Both the position numbers and the translations under genes were made by a program. Positions 32,618-43,008 of a stretch of DNA of 64,000 nt are shown piece after piece; position 1 is the first letter of the stretch; the number at the start of each line of letters is the position of its first letter. Source of the DNA: Microbacterium sp. SZ1 (lineage in GTDB: Bacteria; Actinomycetota; Actinomycetes; Actinomycetales; Microbacteriaceae); the NCBI RefSeq assembly GCF_002362255.1, contig NZ_LPVV01000003.1, positions 1 to 64,000 on the forward strand, in the 5' to 3' direction. The notes beneath the pieces are model-generated. The model worked only from the letters and a program-made list of their open reading frames with translations, made no database searches and was not told where the DNA came from.

Positions 32618-33231
32618 AGCGCGCCCTTGGTCGAGGGGATGCCGTCGACGAGCGGGTCGAGCGCCTTGGCCTGACGGAACGCCCTGGCGAACGCCTTGTA
32701 CTCGGCTTCGGCGATGTGGTGCGGGTCGCGCCCGCCCAGGACCCGCACGTGCACGGTCAGGCCGGCGTTGAACGTGATGGCCTCGAACGTGTGTCGGACG
32801 AGCGAGCCGGTGAAGTGGCCGCCGATCAGGTGGTGCTCGAAACCGGCCGGTTCGCCCGTGTGGACGAGGTACGGACGCCCGGAGATGTCGACGACGGCCT
32901 GAGCGAGCGCCTCGTCGAGCGGAACCAGCGCGTCGCCGTAGCGCGAGATGCCGGACTTGTCACCGAGCGCCTCGCGGATCGCCTGTCCGAGCACGATCGA
33001 GATGTCCTCGACCGTGTGGTGCGCGTCGATGTTCGTGTCGCCCGACGCGCGGACGGTGAGGTCGGTCAGCGAGTGCTTCGCGAACGCCGTCAGCATGTGG
33101 TCGAAGAACGGCACCGATGTGTCGATGCGGCTCGCACCGGTGCCGTCGAGGTTCAGCTCGAGCTCGACGGTGGACTCCGAGGTGCTGCGCACACGCGTCG
33201 CGGTGCGCGGGGACGGGACGGTGCTGCTCAT
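32614..33231 (-). CDS. hisB: Imidazoleglycerol-phosphate dehydratase
   Basis: A 205-aa monofunctional HisB, without the phosphatase domain of enterobacterial HisB. The Mn-binding His motifs are [26 protein letters not shown] and HHLIGGHF, with [12 protein letters not shown] near the end. The start [10 protein letters not shown] at 33231 overlaps hisC by ATGA. Confidence 0.95.
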   Translation of the reverse strand: MSSTVPSPRTATRVRSTSESTVELELNLDGTGASRIDTSVPFFDHMLTAFAKHSLTDLTVRASGDTNIDAHHTVEDISIVLGQAIREALGDKSGISRYGDALVPLDEALAQAVVDISGRPYLVHTGEPAGFEHHLIGGHFTGSLVRHTFEAITFNAGLTVHVRVLGGRDPHHIAEAEYKAFARAFRQAKALDPLVDGIPSTKGAL

Positions 33232-34322
33232 GATGCCGATCCTATCGAGGCCAGCGCCTCGAGGAACGCGGTCGTCTCCGCCTCCGTGCCTGCGGTGACG
33301 CGGAGGTGACCGGGGATGCCCACGTCGCGGATCAGCACGCCGCGGTCGTAGAGCTGTTGCCAGACGGAGGCGGGGTCGGAGACACCGCCGAACAGCACGA
33401 AGTTGGACCACGATTCGTGGGGCGTGTAGCCGAGAGCCTCGAGCGTCGCCGAGATGCGGTTCCGTTGCTCGACGATCTCCTCGACCATGCCGAGCATCAC
33501 GTCGGAGTTGCGCAGCGCGGCGATGGCGGCGGCCTGCGTGAGCGCGCTCAGGTGGTAGGGCAGCCGCACGAGACGCAGGGCGTCGATGAGAGCGGGATCG
33601 GCGGCGAGGTAGCCGACGCGCGCGCCGGCGAAGGCGAAGGCCTTGCTCATGGTGCGGGAGACGGCGAGACGGGGCCGCCCGTCGAGCAGGGTCAACGCCG
33701 ATGGTGCGTCGTGCGGAGCGAACTCCTGATACGCCTCATCCACGACCACGATTCCGCGGCTGACCTCGTACACCGCCTCGATCACATCGAGCGACAGCGG
33801 TGTGCCGGTGGGATTGTTGGGAGCGCACAGCAGGATCACATCTGGATCGGCATCCTCGACCTGCGCGGCGGCATCGTCGGGGGTGAGCGAGTAATCGGGC
33901 TGTCGCGTGCCTGCGACCCAGGTCGCCCCCGTGCCCTTGGCGATGAGCGGATACATGGAGTACGTCGGTGCGAAGCTGAAGGCGGTGCGCCCCGGCCCGC
34001 CGAACGCCTGCAGGATGTGCTGCAGAACCTCGTTGGAGCCGTTGCCAGCCCAGATCTGGTCCGCGACGAGTCCGTGACCGAGGTAATCCGCGAAGCCTTC
34101 GCGCAGCGTGGTGAACTCGCGGTCCGGATAGCGGTTGACGTCGCGCAGTGCCACGGCGATGTCGTCGAGGATGTCGCTCGCCACCGCATCCGGAACCGGA
34201 TGCGTGTTCTCGTTCACGTTCAGCGCGATGGGAAGTGGCGCCTGAGGAGCCCCATAGGGCGAGAGTCCTCGGAGATCGTCACGAAGCGGCAGGTCGGCGA
34301 GTGATGCAGTCACCCTTCCCAT
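33228..34322 (-). CDS. hisC: Histidinol-phosphate aminotransferase
   Basis: PLP enzyme converting imidazole acetol phosphate to histidinol phosphate. 364 aa from ATG 34322; a GTG at 34313 ([12 protein letters not shown]) is equally plausible from family alignment. Motifs: [36 protein letters not shown] and the PLP lysine K227 in [12 protein letters not shown]. First gene of the hisC-B-H unit. Confidence 0.94.
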   Translation of the reverse strand: MGRVTASLADLPLRDDLRGLSPYGAPQAPLPIALNVNENTHPVPDAVASDILDDIAVALRDVNRYPDREFTTLREGFADYLGHGLVADQIWAGNGSNEVLQHILQAFGGPGRTAFSFAPTYSMYPLIAKGTGATWVAGTRQPDYSLTPDDAAAQVEDADPDVILLCAPNNPTGTPLSLDVIEAVYEVSRGIVVVDEAYQEFAPHDAPSALTLLDGRPRLAVSRTMSKAFAFAGARVGYLAADPALIDALRLVRLPYHLSALTQAAAIAALRNSDVMLGMVEEIVEQRNRISATLEALGYTPHESWSNFVLFGGVSDPASVWQQLYDRGVLIRDVGIPGHLRVTAGTEAETTAFLEALASIGSAS

Positions 34323-34359
34323 GGTAGGCCGCGCAGTGATGCCGGGCTGCCGAGTGACG

Positions 34360-34722
34360 TCACTCGGAGTACTGTGCGGGGATTGCGATCTCCTGCCCGA
34401 TCTGCAGCGCGCCGCCCTGCAGCACGTTCAGTCTCGTGATGTCGCCGATGACCTCTCGCGGGTCGGCACCGGGGGCGACGCTCTCCGCGATCGACCACAG
34501 GGTGTCGCCCGGCATCACCGTGACGGTCTCGAACGACGCCGTCGCGACGCTCTCGTTCGAGGCGATCGCGGTGCCACCGCTCAAAGCAGCGAAGGCGATG
34601 CCCCCGGCGAGCGGAACGGCCGCCAGAGCCAGCAGGAGACGGCGACCACGGGCCGTCAGCCGAAGCCGCGTCGCCGGACGGGCCGGAAGGATCGCTGCGC
34701 TGCTGAAGGTGATGGTGCTCAT
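34360..34722 (-). CDS. LysM-domain protein, candidate SOS cell-division inhibitor
   Basis: A 120-aa protein with one TM near residues 28-50 and an external LysM domain (about 68-118: VMPGDTLWSIAESVAPGAD, then LQIGQEIAIP). It is divergent from lexA, the arrangement of Bacillus yneA and mycobacterial Rv2719c/chiZ-type division suppressors. The start MSTITFSSAAIL at 34722 is chosen over the long upstream frame, which is a lexA shadow. Its promoter overlaps a LexA-box-like site. The division-inhibitor role is inferred from architecture and position. Confidence 0.75.
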   Translation of the reverse strand: MSTITFSSAAILPARPATRLRLTARGRRLLLALAAVPLAGGIAFAALSGGTAIASNESVATASFETVTVMPGDTLWSIAESVAPGADPREVIGDITRLNVLQGGALQIGQEIAIPAQYSE

Positions 34723-34844
34723 CTCGTGCTCCTCTGCTCTATCGCTGCGCGTCTGCGACAGTGATGAAGTTGGCGTAGCGTTCGCATCCGCGACTCGGCC
34801 GGGAGTCATGGATGCGAAGCTACGTTCCGAAGGTATCTTCGAAT

Positions 34845-34860
34845 TCGAACATCTGTCAAG
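34845..34860. promoter_or_regulatory. Candidate LexA box overlapping the LysM-gene -35
   Basis: TCGAAC-atct-GTCAAG has an intact left half of the actinobacterial SOS box (TCGAAC-N4-GTTCGA) and a weak right half. On the minus strand the same bases contain TTGACA, the -35 of a promoter directed at the LysM gene. LexA binding would block it. A second lone half-site TCGAAC lies at 34899-34904, nearer lexA. Confidence 0.5.
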
Positions 34861-35013
34861 AGTTCTTCGAAACCCGATCTCCGAATCGGCCGACACGCTC
34901 GAACAGATCTTCCATATCGGCGTGATTCTCGGATACGGTTTCGATACGCACACCCCATCACGGACCACCGACATTCGAATCCGGACCGCGATACCGCACA
35001 CCTGAGGAGCACC

Positions 35014-35700
35014 ATGAGCGAGATCTCCGCCCCCGAGTCCGAGGCGCCGCGCACTCGGCGGAGGAAGAGCCTCAGCCCGAAGCAGATGGCGATCCTCGAG
35101 GTCATCCAGACGTCGATCAGCCGCTACGGCTACCCGCCGAGCATGCGCGAGATCGGCGACGCCGTCGGGCTCAAGTCGCTCTCCAGCGTGACCCACCAGC
35201 TCGGCCAGCTCGAGCTGAGCGGGTACCTGCGGCGCGATCCCGGCAAGACGCGCGCCATGGAAGTCCTGATCGACCTTCCCGGCACGGGTGCCGAGAACCC
35301 CGCGGATGTCGCCACACCCGTCGGTGACGCCGCACTCGTCCCCCTCGTCGGCCGGATCGCCGCGGGGGTCCCGATCACCGCCGACCAGCAGGTCGAGGAG
35401 ATCTTCCCCCTCCCCCGCCAACTCGTGGGCAAGGGCGATCTGTTCATGCTCAAGGTCTCCGGCGAGTCGATGATCGATGCCGCCATCTGCGACGGCGACT
35501 GGGTCGTCGTCCGCTCGCAGAACAGCGCGGAGAACGGCGAGATCGTCGCGGCGATGCTCGACGGCGAGGCGACGGTCAAGGTGCTGCGCCGCCGCGACGG
35601 TCACACCTGGCTGCTGCCCCGCAACTCCGCGTTCGAGCCCATCCTCGGCGACGAGGCCGTGGTGCTGGGCAAGGTCGTCGCCGTCCTGCGCGCCGTCTGA
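35014..35700 (+). CDS. lexA: LexA repressor
   Basis: SOS repressor and self-cleaving serine peptidase, 228 aa. The N-terminal winged helix (about 20-85) has [20 protein letters not shown]. The cleavage site is A117-G118 (RIAAGVPI). The catalytic dyad is S152 (GESM) and K189 (EATVKVLRR). GAGGAG precedes the ATG. Divergent from the LysM gene. Confidence 0.96.
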   Translation: MSEISAPESEAPRTRRRKSLSPKQMAILEVIQTSISRYGYPPSMREIGDAVGLKSLSSVTHQLGQLELSGYLRRDPGKTRAMEVLIDLPGTGAENPADVATPVGDAALVPLVGRIAAGVPITADQQVEEIFPLPRQLVGKGDLFMLKVSGESMIDAAICDGDWVVVRSQNSAENGEIVAAMLDGEATVKVLRRRDGHTWLLPRNSAFEPILGDEAVVLGKVVAVLRAV

Positions 35701-35750
35701 CGGCATCCGCTCGAGCTCACCGGGACATGGGTCCGGCCTAGGCTCGAGGC

Positions 35751-37616
35751 ATGCCCGCACCGTTCGGCTCCTGGCCTTCTCCCTTCACCCCTGCGTCCGT
35801 CGCCGCGTCATCGCCCCGCATCGACGGCGCACGCTTCGTCGGTGATGACGTGTGGTGGGGCGAGTCGGTCCCGGCTGAGCGCGGCCGGGTGACGGTGCGG
35901 AGCTCGACAGGCGAGGAGGTGCTCCCTGCGCCGTGGAGCGCGCGCTCGCGTGTGCACGAGTACGGTGGAGGCGCCTGGACGGCTGACGACGACGGAACGC
36001 TCTACTTCGTCGACGCGAAGGACCAGCGTGTGCGGAAGCTGACCCGCGGCGGCGACCCCGTGGCGCTCACGCCGCCCGGCCCTGCTCACGGCGGACTCCG
36101 CCTGCAGCGCGGACGACTGTTCGCCGTGCGCGAGGACCTGACTGTTGACCCGCACCGCCGTGCCGTCGTCGAGATCCCCACCGACGCATCGGCGGCAGAC
36201 GACCCCGGCGCGGTGCGGGTGGTCGTCGAGGGTGGGGGCTTCTTCGCGCATCCTGCACCGTCGCCGGACGGAATCCGGGTCGCGTGGGTCGAGTGGGACG
36301 CGACCCGGATGCCGTGGCAGTCGGCGCGTCTTGCGATCACCGACGGGTCGCGCACGAGCGTCGTGCCGACGCGCGCGGCCCTGCAACCGGAGTGGACCAG
36401 CGATGACGAGCTCGTGTTCGCCGACGACCCGACCGGTCGATGGGCCCTGCACAGGGCGCACATAGATCATGACGGACATCCGACCGCTTCGGAGCTCCTG
36501 ACCGCCGCCGGGACGGATGCGGACACCGGCTACGGGCTCTGGGTTCTCGGCAACCGCTGGTTCCAGTTGCTGGCGGACGGGCGCATCGTGGCTGTGCGCA
36601 CGAACGGCAGGGACACCGTCGTCGTCATCTCGCCTGACGGCAGCGCCCGCCCGCTGACCGTCCCGACCGACGGCCATGTCAGCGTCGATGATGCGTCGGG
36701 GTCGCGTGTGCTCCTGTCGGGCACCAGCTCGACCGGGGCTCCCGGCCTCTGGCTCGTCGATGTCGACACCGACGCCATCGAGGCTGTCGCCGGCGGCGCG
36801 CCGGCCGACCCTGCGTGGATGCCGACGGCATCCGCTCTCGTCGTCGACGGCGCTCACGGCCCCGTGCATGCGTTCGCCTACCCGCCGGCGAACCCCTCGG
36901 CAACCGCACCCGAGGGCGAGCTGCCTCCGTACGTCGTGCTCGTGCACGGTGGCCCCACCGCTCACGTCACCGGAGCCGCGTCTTCGGCCGTCGCGTTCTA
37001 CACGAGCCGAGGCATCGGCGTGCTCGACGTCAACTACGGCGGGTCGAGCGGCTACGGGCGCGCGTACCGCGAGCGCCTGGACGGCGCGTGGGGCGTCGTC
37101 GACGTCGACGACGTGATCGCCGCGGCCCGCGGGCTCGTCGACGCCGGGTTGGCGGACCCGGCCCTTATCGCGATCAAGGGCGGCTCGGCCGGCGGGTGGA
37201 CCGTGCTGTCGGCTCTGGTGCGGGGAGGCACCTTCGCGGCGGGCATCAGTCGGTACGGCGTCGCCGACCTGCGGATGCTCGCCGAGCACTCCCACGACTT
37301 CGAAGCGCACTACATCGAGGGCCTCGTCGGCCCGCTCCCCGACGCGGAGGAGCTGTACTTCGAGCGCTCACCGCTCACCCACGCCGATCGCATAGACGTG
37401 CCCGTGCTGCTCATGCAGGGCGGCGACGACCGCGTCGTGCCGCCGGCGCAGTCGGAGGCGATCCGCGATGCGCTGGCCGCCCGCGGGGTCGACCATGAGT
37501 ATGTGCTCTATCCCTCGGAGGGGCACGGGTTCCGAGCCGCGGAAACCATCATCGACGCTCTCGAACGCGAACTCGCGTTCCTCGGCCGGGTGTTCGGATT
37601 CACCCCGGCCGACTGA
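35751..37616 (+). CDS. S9 family prolyl oligopeptidase-type peptidase
   Basis: A 621-aa cytoplasmic serine peptidase of the acylaminoacyl-peptidase/DPP type. A beta-propeller fills about residues 20-370 and the alpha/beta-hydrolase domain follows. The nucleophile is Ser in GGSAGGW (about 479), the acid is Asp in GGDDRVV (about 560) and the His is in SEGHGF (about 592). YVVLVHGGPTAHVTG near 395 forms the oxyanion region. The substrate is probably short peptides. Confidence 0.9.
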   Translation: MPAPFGSWPSPFTPASVAASSPRIDGARFVGDDVWWGESVPAERGRVTVRSSTGEEVLPAPWSARSRVHEYGGGAWTADDDGTLYFVDAKDQRVRKLTRGGDPVALTPPGPAHGGLRLQRGRLFAVREDLTVDPHRRAVVEIPTDASAADDPGAVRVVVEGGGFFAHPAPSPDGIRVAWVEWDATRMPWQSARLAITDGSRTSVVPTRAALQPEWTSDDELVFADDPTGRWALHRAHIDHDGHPTASELLTAAGTDADTGYGLWVLGNRWFQLLADGRIVAVRTNGRDTVVVISPDGSARPLTVPTDGHVSVDDASGSRVLLSGTSSTGAPGLWLVDVDTDAIEAVAGGAPADPAWMPTASALVVDGAHGPVHAFAYPPANPSATAPEGELPPYVVLVHGGPTAHVTGAASSAVAFYTSRGIGVLDVNYGGSSGYGRAYRERLDGAWGVVDVDDVIAAARGLVDAGLADPALIAIKGGSAGGWTVLSALVRGGTFAAGISRYGVADLRMLAEHSHDFEAHYIEGLVGPLPDAEELYFERSPLTHADRIDVPVLLMQGGDDRVVPPAQSEAIRDALAARGVDHEYVLYPSEGHGFRAAETIIDALERELAFLGRVFGFTPAD

Positions 37617-38093
37617 TCACTCGCCGACGCGGTTGCGCAGGCGCATGGCGCGCTCGGCCTCGCGCGTGTCCTGCCTCTCGCGCAGGGTCTGCCGCTTGTC
37701 GTATTCGCGCTTGCCCTTCGCGAGCGCGATCTCGACCTTGGCCCGGCCGTCGGAGAAGTACAGCTTCAGCGGAATCAGCGTGTAGCCGCCAGCCGAGACG
37801 GCATGGGCGAGCTTGGCGATCTCCTCCCGGTGCAGGAGCAGCTTGCGGATGCGCTTGGCCGAGTGGTTGGTCCAGTGCCCCTGCGAGTACTCGGGGATGT
37901 GCACGGCATCGAGGAACACCTCGTTGCCCTTCACGAACGCGTACCCGTCGCTGAGGTTCGCGCGTCCCTGACGCAGCGACTTGACCTCGGTGCCGGTGAG
38001 CACCATCCCCGCCTCGTACGACTTCTCGATGTTGTAGTCGTGACGTGCGCGACGATTGGTCGCGATGACCTTCTCCCCGCGTTCCCTGGGCAT
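37617..38093 (-). CDS. smpB: SsrA-binding protein
   Basis: Partner of tmRNA in ribosome rescue; 158 aa. The oligonucleotide-binding fold shows [39 protein letters not shown] and [12 protein letters not shown]. The basic C-terminal tail ([19 protein letters not shown]) enters the decoding site. Downstream of ftsE-ftsX, the common actinobacterial order. tmRNA itself was not found in the window. Confidence 0.96.
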   Translation of the reverse strand: MPRERGEKVIATNRRARHDYNIEKSYEAGMVLTGTEVKSLRQGRANLSDGYAFVKGNEVFLDAVHIPEYSQGHWTNHSAKRIRKLLLHREEIAKLAHAVSAGGYTLIPLKLYFSDGRAKVEIALAKGKREYDKRQTLRERQDTREAERAMRLRNRVGE

Positions 38094-38168
38094 GATTCTC
38101 TCCTGTGCGTGACGACGTCGGCGACGCGAACCGTCACCGAGCAGCCTGTCAGTCTATACCGATGGGCG

Positions 38169-39083
38169 TCAGGTGCGGAGCCAGCGCCGGATGGCGAAGC
38201 CTGCCGAGAGCGCGGCGAGCACGACGCCGATGACGATCAGCACGGGCACCACGACCGCGGCGTCCTGCATCCCGATCCACGTCGTGATGAACGGCACGCG
38301 CCCGCGCAGGTAGCCGTTGACCCCGAAGTGCACACCGGCCACGACCGCCGCGCTGGCGAGAACGGAGCCGAGGAAGGCGGCGAACACGCCCTCCAGCACG
38401 AACGGCGTCTGGATGAACCGGTTCGAGGCCCCGACGAGGCGCATGATGCCGATCTCCTTGCGCCTCGCGTAGGCGGACAGGCGGATCGTGGTGCCGATGA
38501 GCAGGATCGCGGCGATGAGCATGAGCACGGCGATGCCGACGGCGATGTACGTCGCCACGGTCAGCGCCGAGAACAGCGGCTCGAGGTACTGCAGCTGATC
38601 CCTGACCTGCTCCACCCCGGCGACCCCGCTGAAGGCCTCGGCGATCACCTGCGACTGCCCCGGGTCCTTCATCGTGACGAAGAAGACCTCGAACGCCTGG
38701 TCGGGGGTGATGACGCTGGCCTGCTCCTCTCCGAGCTGCGCCACGAGCTTCGCGTAGGTGTCCTCCTTGCTGTCGAAGGTCACCTCGCTGATGAGCGGAG
38801 CCAGCGCATCGCCCTCCAGCTGATCGCGTACTGCCGTCACCTGGTCCTCGGTCGCCGCCCCGTCGATGCAGGTCTCCGACTCGGAGATCGACGAGCACAT
38901 GTACACGGCGACCTGGGCGCGCTCCGACCAGTAGCCGCGCATCGTGCCGATCTGCGACTGCATGAGGATCGCCGCACCGACGAAGGTCAGCGACACGAAC
39001 GTCACGAGCACGACGGAGATGACCATCGAGATGTTGCGACGGAGGCCGACGAGGGCCTCCGTGAGGATGAGTCCGATTCTCAT
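38169..39083 (-). CDS. ftsX: Cell division protein FtsX
   Basis: A 304-aa permease-like partner of FtsE. TM1 is at about 22-42, a large extracellular domain spans about 45-175, and three C-terminal TMs include [20 protein letters not shown]. With FtsE it activates peptidoglycan hydrolases such as RipC/NlpC-type enzymes at the septum (family knowledge). The 4-bp overlap with ftsE indicates coupling. Confidence 0.94.
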   Translation of the reverse strand: MRIGLILTEALVGLRRNISMVISVVLVTFVSLTFVGAAILMQSQIGTMRGYWSERAQVAVYMCSSISESETCIDGAATEDQVTAVRDQLEGDALAPLISEVTFDSKEDTYAKLVAQLGEEQASVITPDQAFEVFFVTMKDPGQSQVIAEAFSGVAGVEQVRDQLQYLEPLFSALTVATYIAVGIAVLMLIAAILLIGTTIRLSAYARRKEIGIMRLVGASNRFIQTPFVLEGVFAAFLGSVLASAAVVAGVHFGVNGYLRGRVPFITTWIGMQDAAVVVPVLIVIGVVLAALSAGFAIRRWLRT

Positions 39084-40147
39084 GACGTCGGCCCCACCTT
39101 CTCGTCGCCGTCGTCCGAGAGGCCGAGGCGATCGGCGACCCCCAGCTCTGCGACGTCGACCTCGGGCAGCACGATGGGGTGCGTGCGCGGCGAGGTCTGC
39201 ACGGCGGGTGCCTCCGCGACCACCGACGCCTCCTCGACGGCCGGCACGACGGGCGCGGCCTGCGCCTCGGGCGTCTCGGATGCCGTGGGCACGGCGTCCG
39301 GCGCAGCGGCAGCGGCCTTGCGCTGCGCGCTGAGCTCTTCGGCGAGGGCGGCGCGCACGACGGACAGGTCGGCGGTCTGACGCTGCACCTCCTGCACCGC
39401 GGTGAGGGCGGCGGCAGCAGCGGCGCCTCGCACCTCCTCCGGCACGAGACGCGGGATCTGCGAGGTGTCGCCGTAGCCGCCGTGCACCTCGTCGCGCACC
39501 ATGACTCCGTCGCGAAGCTCGATGACGCGACGCTGCATCTGGTCGACGAAGGCGGCCTCGTGTGTCGCCATGAGCACGGTCGTGCCGCCCGCGTTGATGC
39601 GCGCGAGCAGCTGCATGATGTCGACGGAGGTCGCGGGGTCGAGGTTTCCGGTCGGCTCGTCGGCCAGCAGCACCTGGGGACGGTTGACGAGCGCCCGCGC
39701 GATCGCGACGCGCTGCTGCTCACCGCCCGACAGCTCGTGCGGCATCCGCTTCTGCTTGCCGTCGAGGCCGACGAGGGCGAGGGCTTCGGGCACGGCCTGC
39801 TGGATGAAACCGCGCGACGACCCGGTCACCTGCAGGGTGAAGGCCACGTTCTGATACACGGTCTTCGACGGGAGGAGCCGGAAGTCCTGGAAGACCGATC
39901 CGATGTGCCGACGGAAGTACGGCACCTTGCGGTTGGCGAGCGACCGCAGGTCGCGACCGAGCACGGCGACCCGGCCCGAGGTGGGCACGTCCTCACGCAG
40001 GATCAGCCGCAGACACGACGACTTCCCCGACCCTGAGGCGCCGACGAGGAAGACGAACTCCCCGCGCTGCACCTCGAAGTCGACGCCGGACAGAGCGGGC
40101 CTGGTGGTCCCGCGATAGCGTTTCGTGACGTTCTCGAACCGAATCAT
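39080..40147 (-). CDS. ftsE: Cell division ATP-binding protein FtsE with C-terminal extension
   Basis: Residues 1-~228 are a standard FtsE ATPase: Walker [10 protein letters not shown] at 36-44, [26 protein letters not shown], and the H-loop in [11 protein letters not shown]. The protein is 355 aa, about 125 longer than the usual ~230. The extra tail ([20 protein letters not shown] to the end) is Ala/Glu/Val-rich, probably partly coiled and otherwise disordered. Confidence 0.93.
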   Translation of the reverse strand: MIRFENVTKRYRGTTRPALSGVDFEVQRGEFVFLVGASGSGKSSCLRLILREDVPTSGRVAVLGRDLRSLANRKVPYFRRHIGSVFQDFRLLPSKTVYQNVAFTLQVTGSSRGFIQQAVPEALALVGLDGKQKRMPHELSGGEQQRVAIARALVNRPQVLLADEPTGNLDPATSVDIMQLLARINAGGTTVLMATHEAAFVDQMQRRVIELRDGVMVRDEVHGGYGDTSQIPRLVPEEVRGAAAAAALTAVQEVQRQTADLSVVRAALAEELSAQRKAAAAAPDAVPTASETPEAQAAPVVPAVEEASVVAEAPAVQTSPRTHPIVLPEVDVAELGVADRLGLSDDGDEKVGPTS

Positions 40148-40303
40148 GGCGATACGAGCCTAAGTGCGCGGATTCCCCTGCCCGCGAGCGACACCCCTGT
40201 GGCTCCCTGCGCGTCGTGGCGCACTGCTATACATGATGTGCCGGTAATCAGCGGCGCTGCCGATCCGTGCCGATCGCACGGACGATTCTTCGAGGGGGAC
40301 CCC

Positions 40304-41764
40304 ATGACGACGCCCGCAGGCTGGTACGACGACGGATCCGGACGTCAGCGCTGGTGGGACGGCACGCAGTGGACGGAGCACTTCGCTCCCGCCGCGGATG
40401 CCGCAGATGCCGCAGATGCCGCAGATGCCGGTGCCTCGCAGAGCGCGGACTCGTCGTCCGCCGATGATGTCTCCAGCGCCGCGTCCTCGACCGCCGAGCC
40501 GAGCGTGCCGGATTCGGCCGCGGCCGCCGAGACGGCGGCTGCCGTCGAGTCGATCTCCGCTGTCGAGAGCGCTTCCTGGGAGCAGCCGTCCACGGGCGCC
40601 CCCGCTCCGTCATCCGAGTCTGCATCCGGGCAGGCTCCGGCCGCCGACGGCGCCTCGGCCGGCTCCTCCCCCTCGGCAGGCACTGAGCACCCGGCGGGAA
40701 CCGAGCCTGCCTCCGCCGACGGTTTCTCCGCCGAACCCGTCGCCGCCCCGGAGTCGGCGCCGTCGTGGTCGGCGCCGAATGCACAGAATGGCGCAGACAC
40801 GTCGGCATACGGCACATCCGGCACCGAGGTGCCCCCGTACGCGAACGCTGCGCCGTCGTACCCGGGAGCCGCGGGTTCCTACCCGGGATCGCCCCAGCCG
40901 CCGCAGGCACACGGCTACGGCACAGCGCCGGCGTACCCCGGGTCCGCCCCGTCCTATCCCGGAGCGACCGCGTATCCGACGGCTGGTCCGACGGGTGCCT
41001 ACCCCGGCGCCTACCCCTCCGCTCCCGCCGCACCGAAGCCGTTCTCCGTCGTCGGGATCATCGGTCTCGGACTGGCCGCGCTCGGTTTCATCCTCGGGTT
41101 CATCCCGGTGGTCAACATCATCGGGTTCATCCTGCTCGGCGCGGGCTTCATCGTCTCCCTCATCTCACTGTTCCTGAAGGGCCGCAAGTGGCCGGGCATC
41201 ACCGGTCTGATCCTCTCGGTCGTCGGTACGATCATCGCCGCCGTCGTCGCCTTCGTCTTCTTCGTCGCGGCCGTGACGACGGAGACCGTGCGCGACTTCC
41301 CGAGTTCCCCGCCGTCGAGCGATTCCAGCACCGACGGCTCCGAGGATGACACCTCGACTCCGACCGAGGTCGTGGAGGGCACGCTCGGCGAGCCTGTCAC
41401 CGTCGAGCAGTACTCGGGCACGAGCGAGATCACGGTCACGGCCGCGACGTGGAGCACGTCAGACGGCACGAGTATCCCCTCGACCAACGGAGGCTTCCTC
41501 GCGCTCGATGTGACCGTCACCGGACTCGACGGCACGAGCTACGTCAACCCGATCTACTTCGCGCTCGAGACCGCCGAGGGCGCAGAGGGCACCTACGACT
41601 ACTTCGCCGACGGTCAGCTCAGCAGCGAGGACCTCGAGGCCGGCGATTCCGTCAGCGGCAAGGTCACCTTCGACGTCGCGCAGAGCGCCTCGTACACCGT
41701 CATCGTCACGGACGAGATGTTCCAGGAGGTCGCGCGCATCACGGTCACCCCGACCGCTGGCTGA
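40304..41764 (+). CDS. DUF2510 membrane protein with C-terminal DUF4352-like domain
   Basis: 486 aa from ATG 40304, which has GAGGGGGA before it. The N-terminal DUF2510 is GWYDDGSGRQRWWDGTQWTE. A long Ala/Ser/Pro linker with an ADA repeat (9-bp DNA repeat near 40395-40430) and Pro/Tyr/Gly repeats follows. Two TM segments lie around 245-300 (FSVVGIIGLGLAALGFILGF). The external DUF4352-like domain (about 365-486) shows GGFLALDVTVTGLDG. Role unknown. It faces prfB across a strong terminator. Confidence 0.75.
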   Translation: MTTPAGWYDDGSGRQRWWDGTQWTEHFAPAADAADAADAADAGASQSADSSSADDVSSAASSTAEPSVPDSAAAAETAAAVESISAVESASWEQPSTGAPAPSSESASGQAPAADGASAGSSPSAGTEHPAGTEPASADGFSAEPVAAPESAPSWSAPNAQNGADTSAYGTSGTEVPPYANAAPSYPGAAGSYPGSPQPPQAHGYGTAPAYPGSAPSYPGATAYPTAGPTGAYPGAYPSAPAAPKPFSVVGIIGLGLAALGFILGFIPVVNIIGFILLGAGFIVSLISLFLKGRKWPGITGLILSVVGTIIAAVVAFVFFVAAVTTETVRDFPSSPPSSDSSTDGSEDDTSTPTEVVEGTLGEPVTVEQYSGTSEITVTAATWSTSDGTSIPSTNGGFLALDVTVTGLDGTSYVNPIYFALETAEGAEGTYDYFADGQLSSEDLEAGDSVSGKVTFDVAQSASYTVIVTDEMFQEVARITVTPTAG

Positions 41765-41781
41765 GCACTGACACACGAGAG

Positions 41782-41818
41782 AGGGCCGGTATCCCCGCGG
41801 GGATACCGGCCCTTTCCT
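41782..41818. terminator. Bidirectional terminator between the DUF2510 gene and prfB
   Basis: A perfect 15-bp inverted repeat (AGGGCCGGTATCCCC and its complement, 2-nt centre) followed by TTTCCT on the plus strand. It can stop transcription from both convergent genes. Confidence 0.9.
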
Positions 41819-41839
41819 CATGTGCGGAGGCTGAGCTGC

Positions 41840-42949
41840 TCAGTCCTCGTCTTTGCGCTTGCGCCAGCGGATGCCGGCCGAGATGAACCCGTCGAGGTCG
41901 CCGTCGAACACCGCAGCCGGGTTGCCCGACTCGTGCCCGGTGCGGAGGTCCTTCACGAGCTGCTGACCGTAGAGGAAGTACGAGCGCATCTGATCGCCCC
42001 AGCTCGCGGTGATGTTCCCGGCGAGCTCCTTCTTCTTCGCCGCTTCCTCTTCCTTCTGCAGCAGGAGGAGGCGGGTCTGGAGCACGCGCATGGCCGCAGC
42101 GCGGTTCTGAATCTGAGACTTCTCGTTCTGCATGGAGACGACGATCCCGGTCGGGAGGTGCGTGATGCGCACGGCGGAGTCGGTCGTGTTGACCGATTGG
42201 CCGCCCGGGCCCGACGAGCGGAACACGTCGACGCGGATGTCACCCTCGGGGATGTCGACCTCCGTCGCCTCCTCCATGAGCGGGATGACCTCTACCGCGG
42301 CGAACGACGTCTGACGCTTGTCGGCAGAGCCGAAGGGGCTGATTCTCGCGAGACGGTGCGTGCCCGCCTCGACCGACAGGGTTCCGAACGCGTAGGGCGC
42401 GTCGATCTCGAACGTCGCCGACTTGATGCCGGCGCCTTCCGCGTAGGACGTGTCCATGACCTTGACCGGGTACTTGTGCTGCTCGGCGTAGCGCAGATAC
42501 ATGCGCATGAGCATCTCGGCGAAGTCGGTGGCGTCGTCGCCGCCGGCACCGGAGCGGATCGTGATGATCGCCGCGCGCTCGTCGTACTCGCCGTCGAGGA
42601 GGGTCTGCACCTCGAGCTGGTTGATGACCTCGGTGAGCGCGGCGAGCTCGTTGCGAGCCTCGATCGCGGAGTCCTCGTCGCCCATCTCGTTCGCGAGGTC
42701 GACGAGCACCTCGAGGTCGTCGAGGCGACGTCCGATGCCCTCGACGCGTGCGAGGGCGGACTGGCGGTGGCTGAGGGCGCTCGTGACCTTCTGCGCGCGC
42801 TCGGTGTCGTCCCAGAGGTCGGGAGCGCCGGCCTCTTCACTGAGCTTGGCGATGTCGGAGCGGAGCGCATCGACATCGACGACCTCGCGGATGTCACCGT
42901 AGGTGACGCGAAGGGCCTGGATGTCGGCGGAGAGATCGAGTTCGAGCAT
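41840..42949 (-). CDS. prfB: Peptide chain release factor 2
   Basis: RF2 terminates at UGA and UAA. The 369-aa protein has the GGQ motif in SSGPGGQSVNTTDSAVRITH and SPF in RISPFGSADKRQTSF. The gene is one continuous frame without the programmed +1 shift of E. coli prfB, as is usual in actinobacteria. Confidence 0.95.
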   Translation of the reverse strand: MLELDLSADIQALRVTYGDIREVVDVDALRSDIAKLSEEAGAPDLWDDTERAQKVTSALSHRQSALARVEGIGRRLDDLEVLVDLANEMGDEDSAIEARNELAALTEVINQLEVQTLLDGEYDERAAIITIRSGAGGDDATDFAEMLMRMYLRYAEQHKYPVKVMDTSYAEGAGIKSATFEIDAPYAFGTLSVEAGTHRLARISPFGSADKRQTSFAAVEVIPLMEEATEVDIPEGDIRVDVFRSSGPGGQSVNTTDSAVRITHLPTGIVVSMQNEKSQIQNRAAAMRVLQTRLLLLQKEEEAAKKKELAGNITASWGDQMRSYFLYGQQLVKDLRTGHESGNPAAVFDGDLDGFISAGIRWRKRKDED

Positions 42950-43008
42950 GGCGCATCCAGCCTAACGTGCCGCCTGCTCGGGCGGGGACGGTCCGCAACG
43001 GGAGTAGC

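Noticed and set aside
41840..42949. Programmed frameshift in prfB
   Set aside because: The gene is one continuous frame with no in-frame early UGA.
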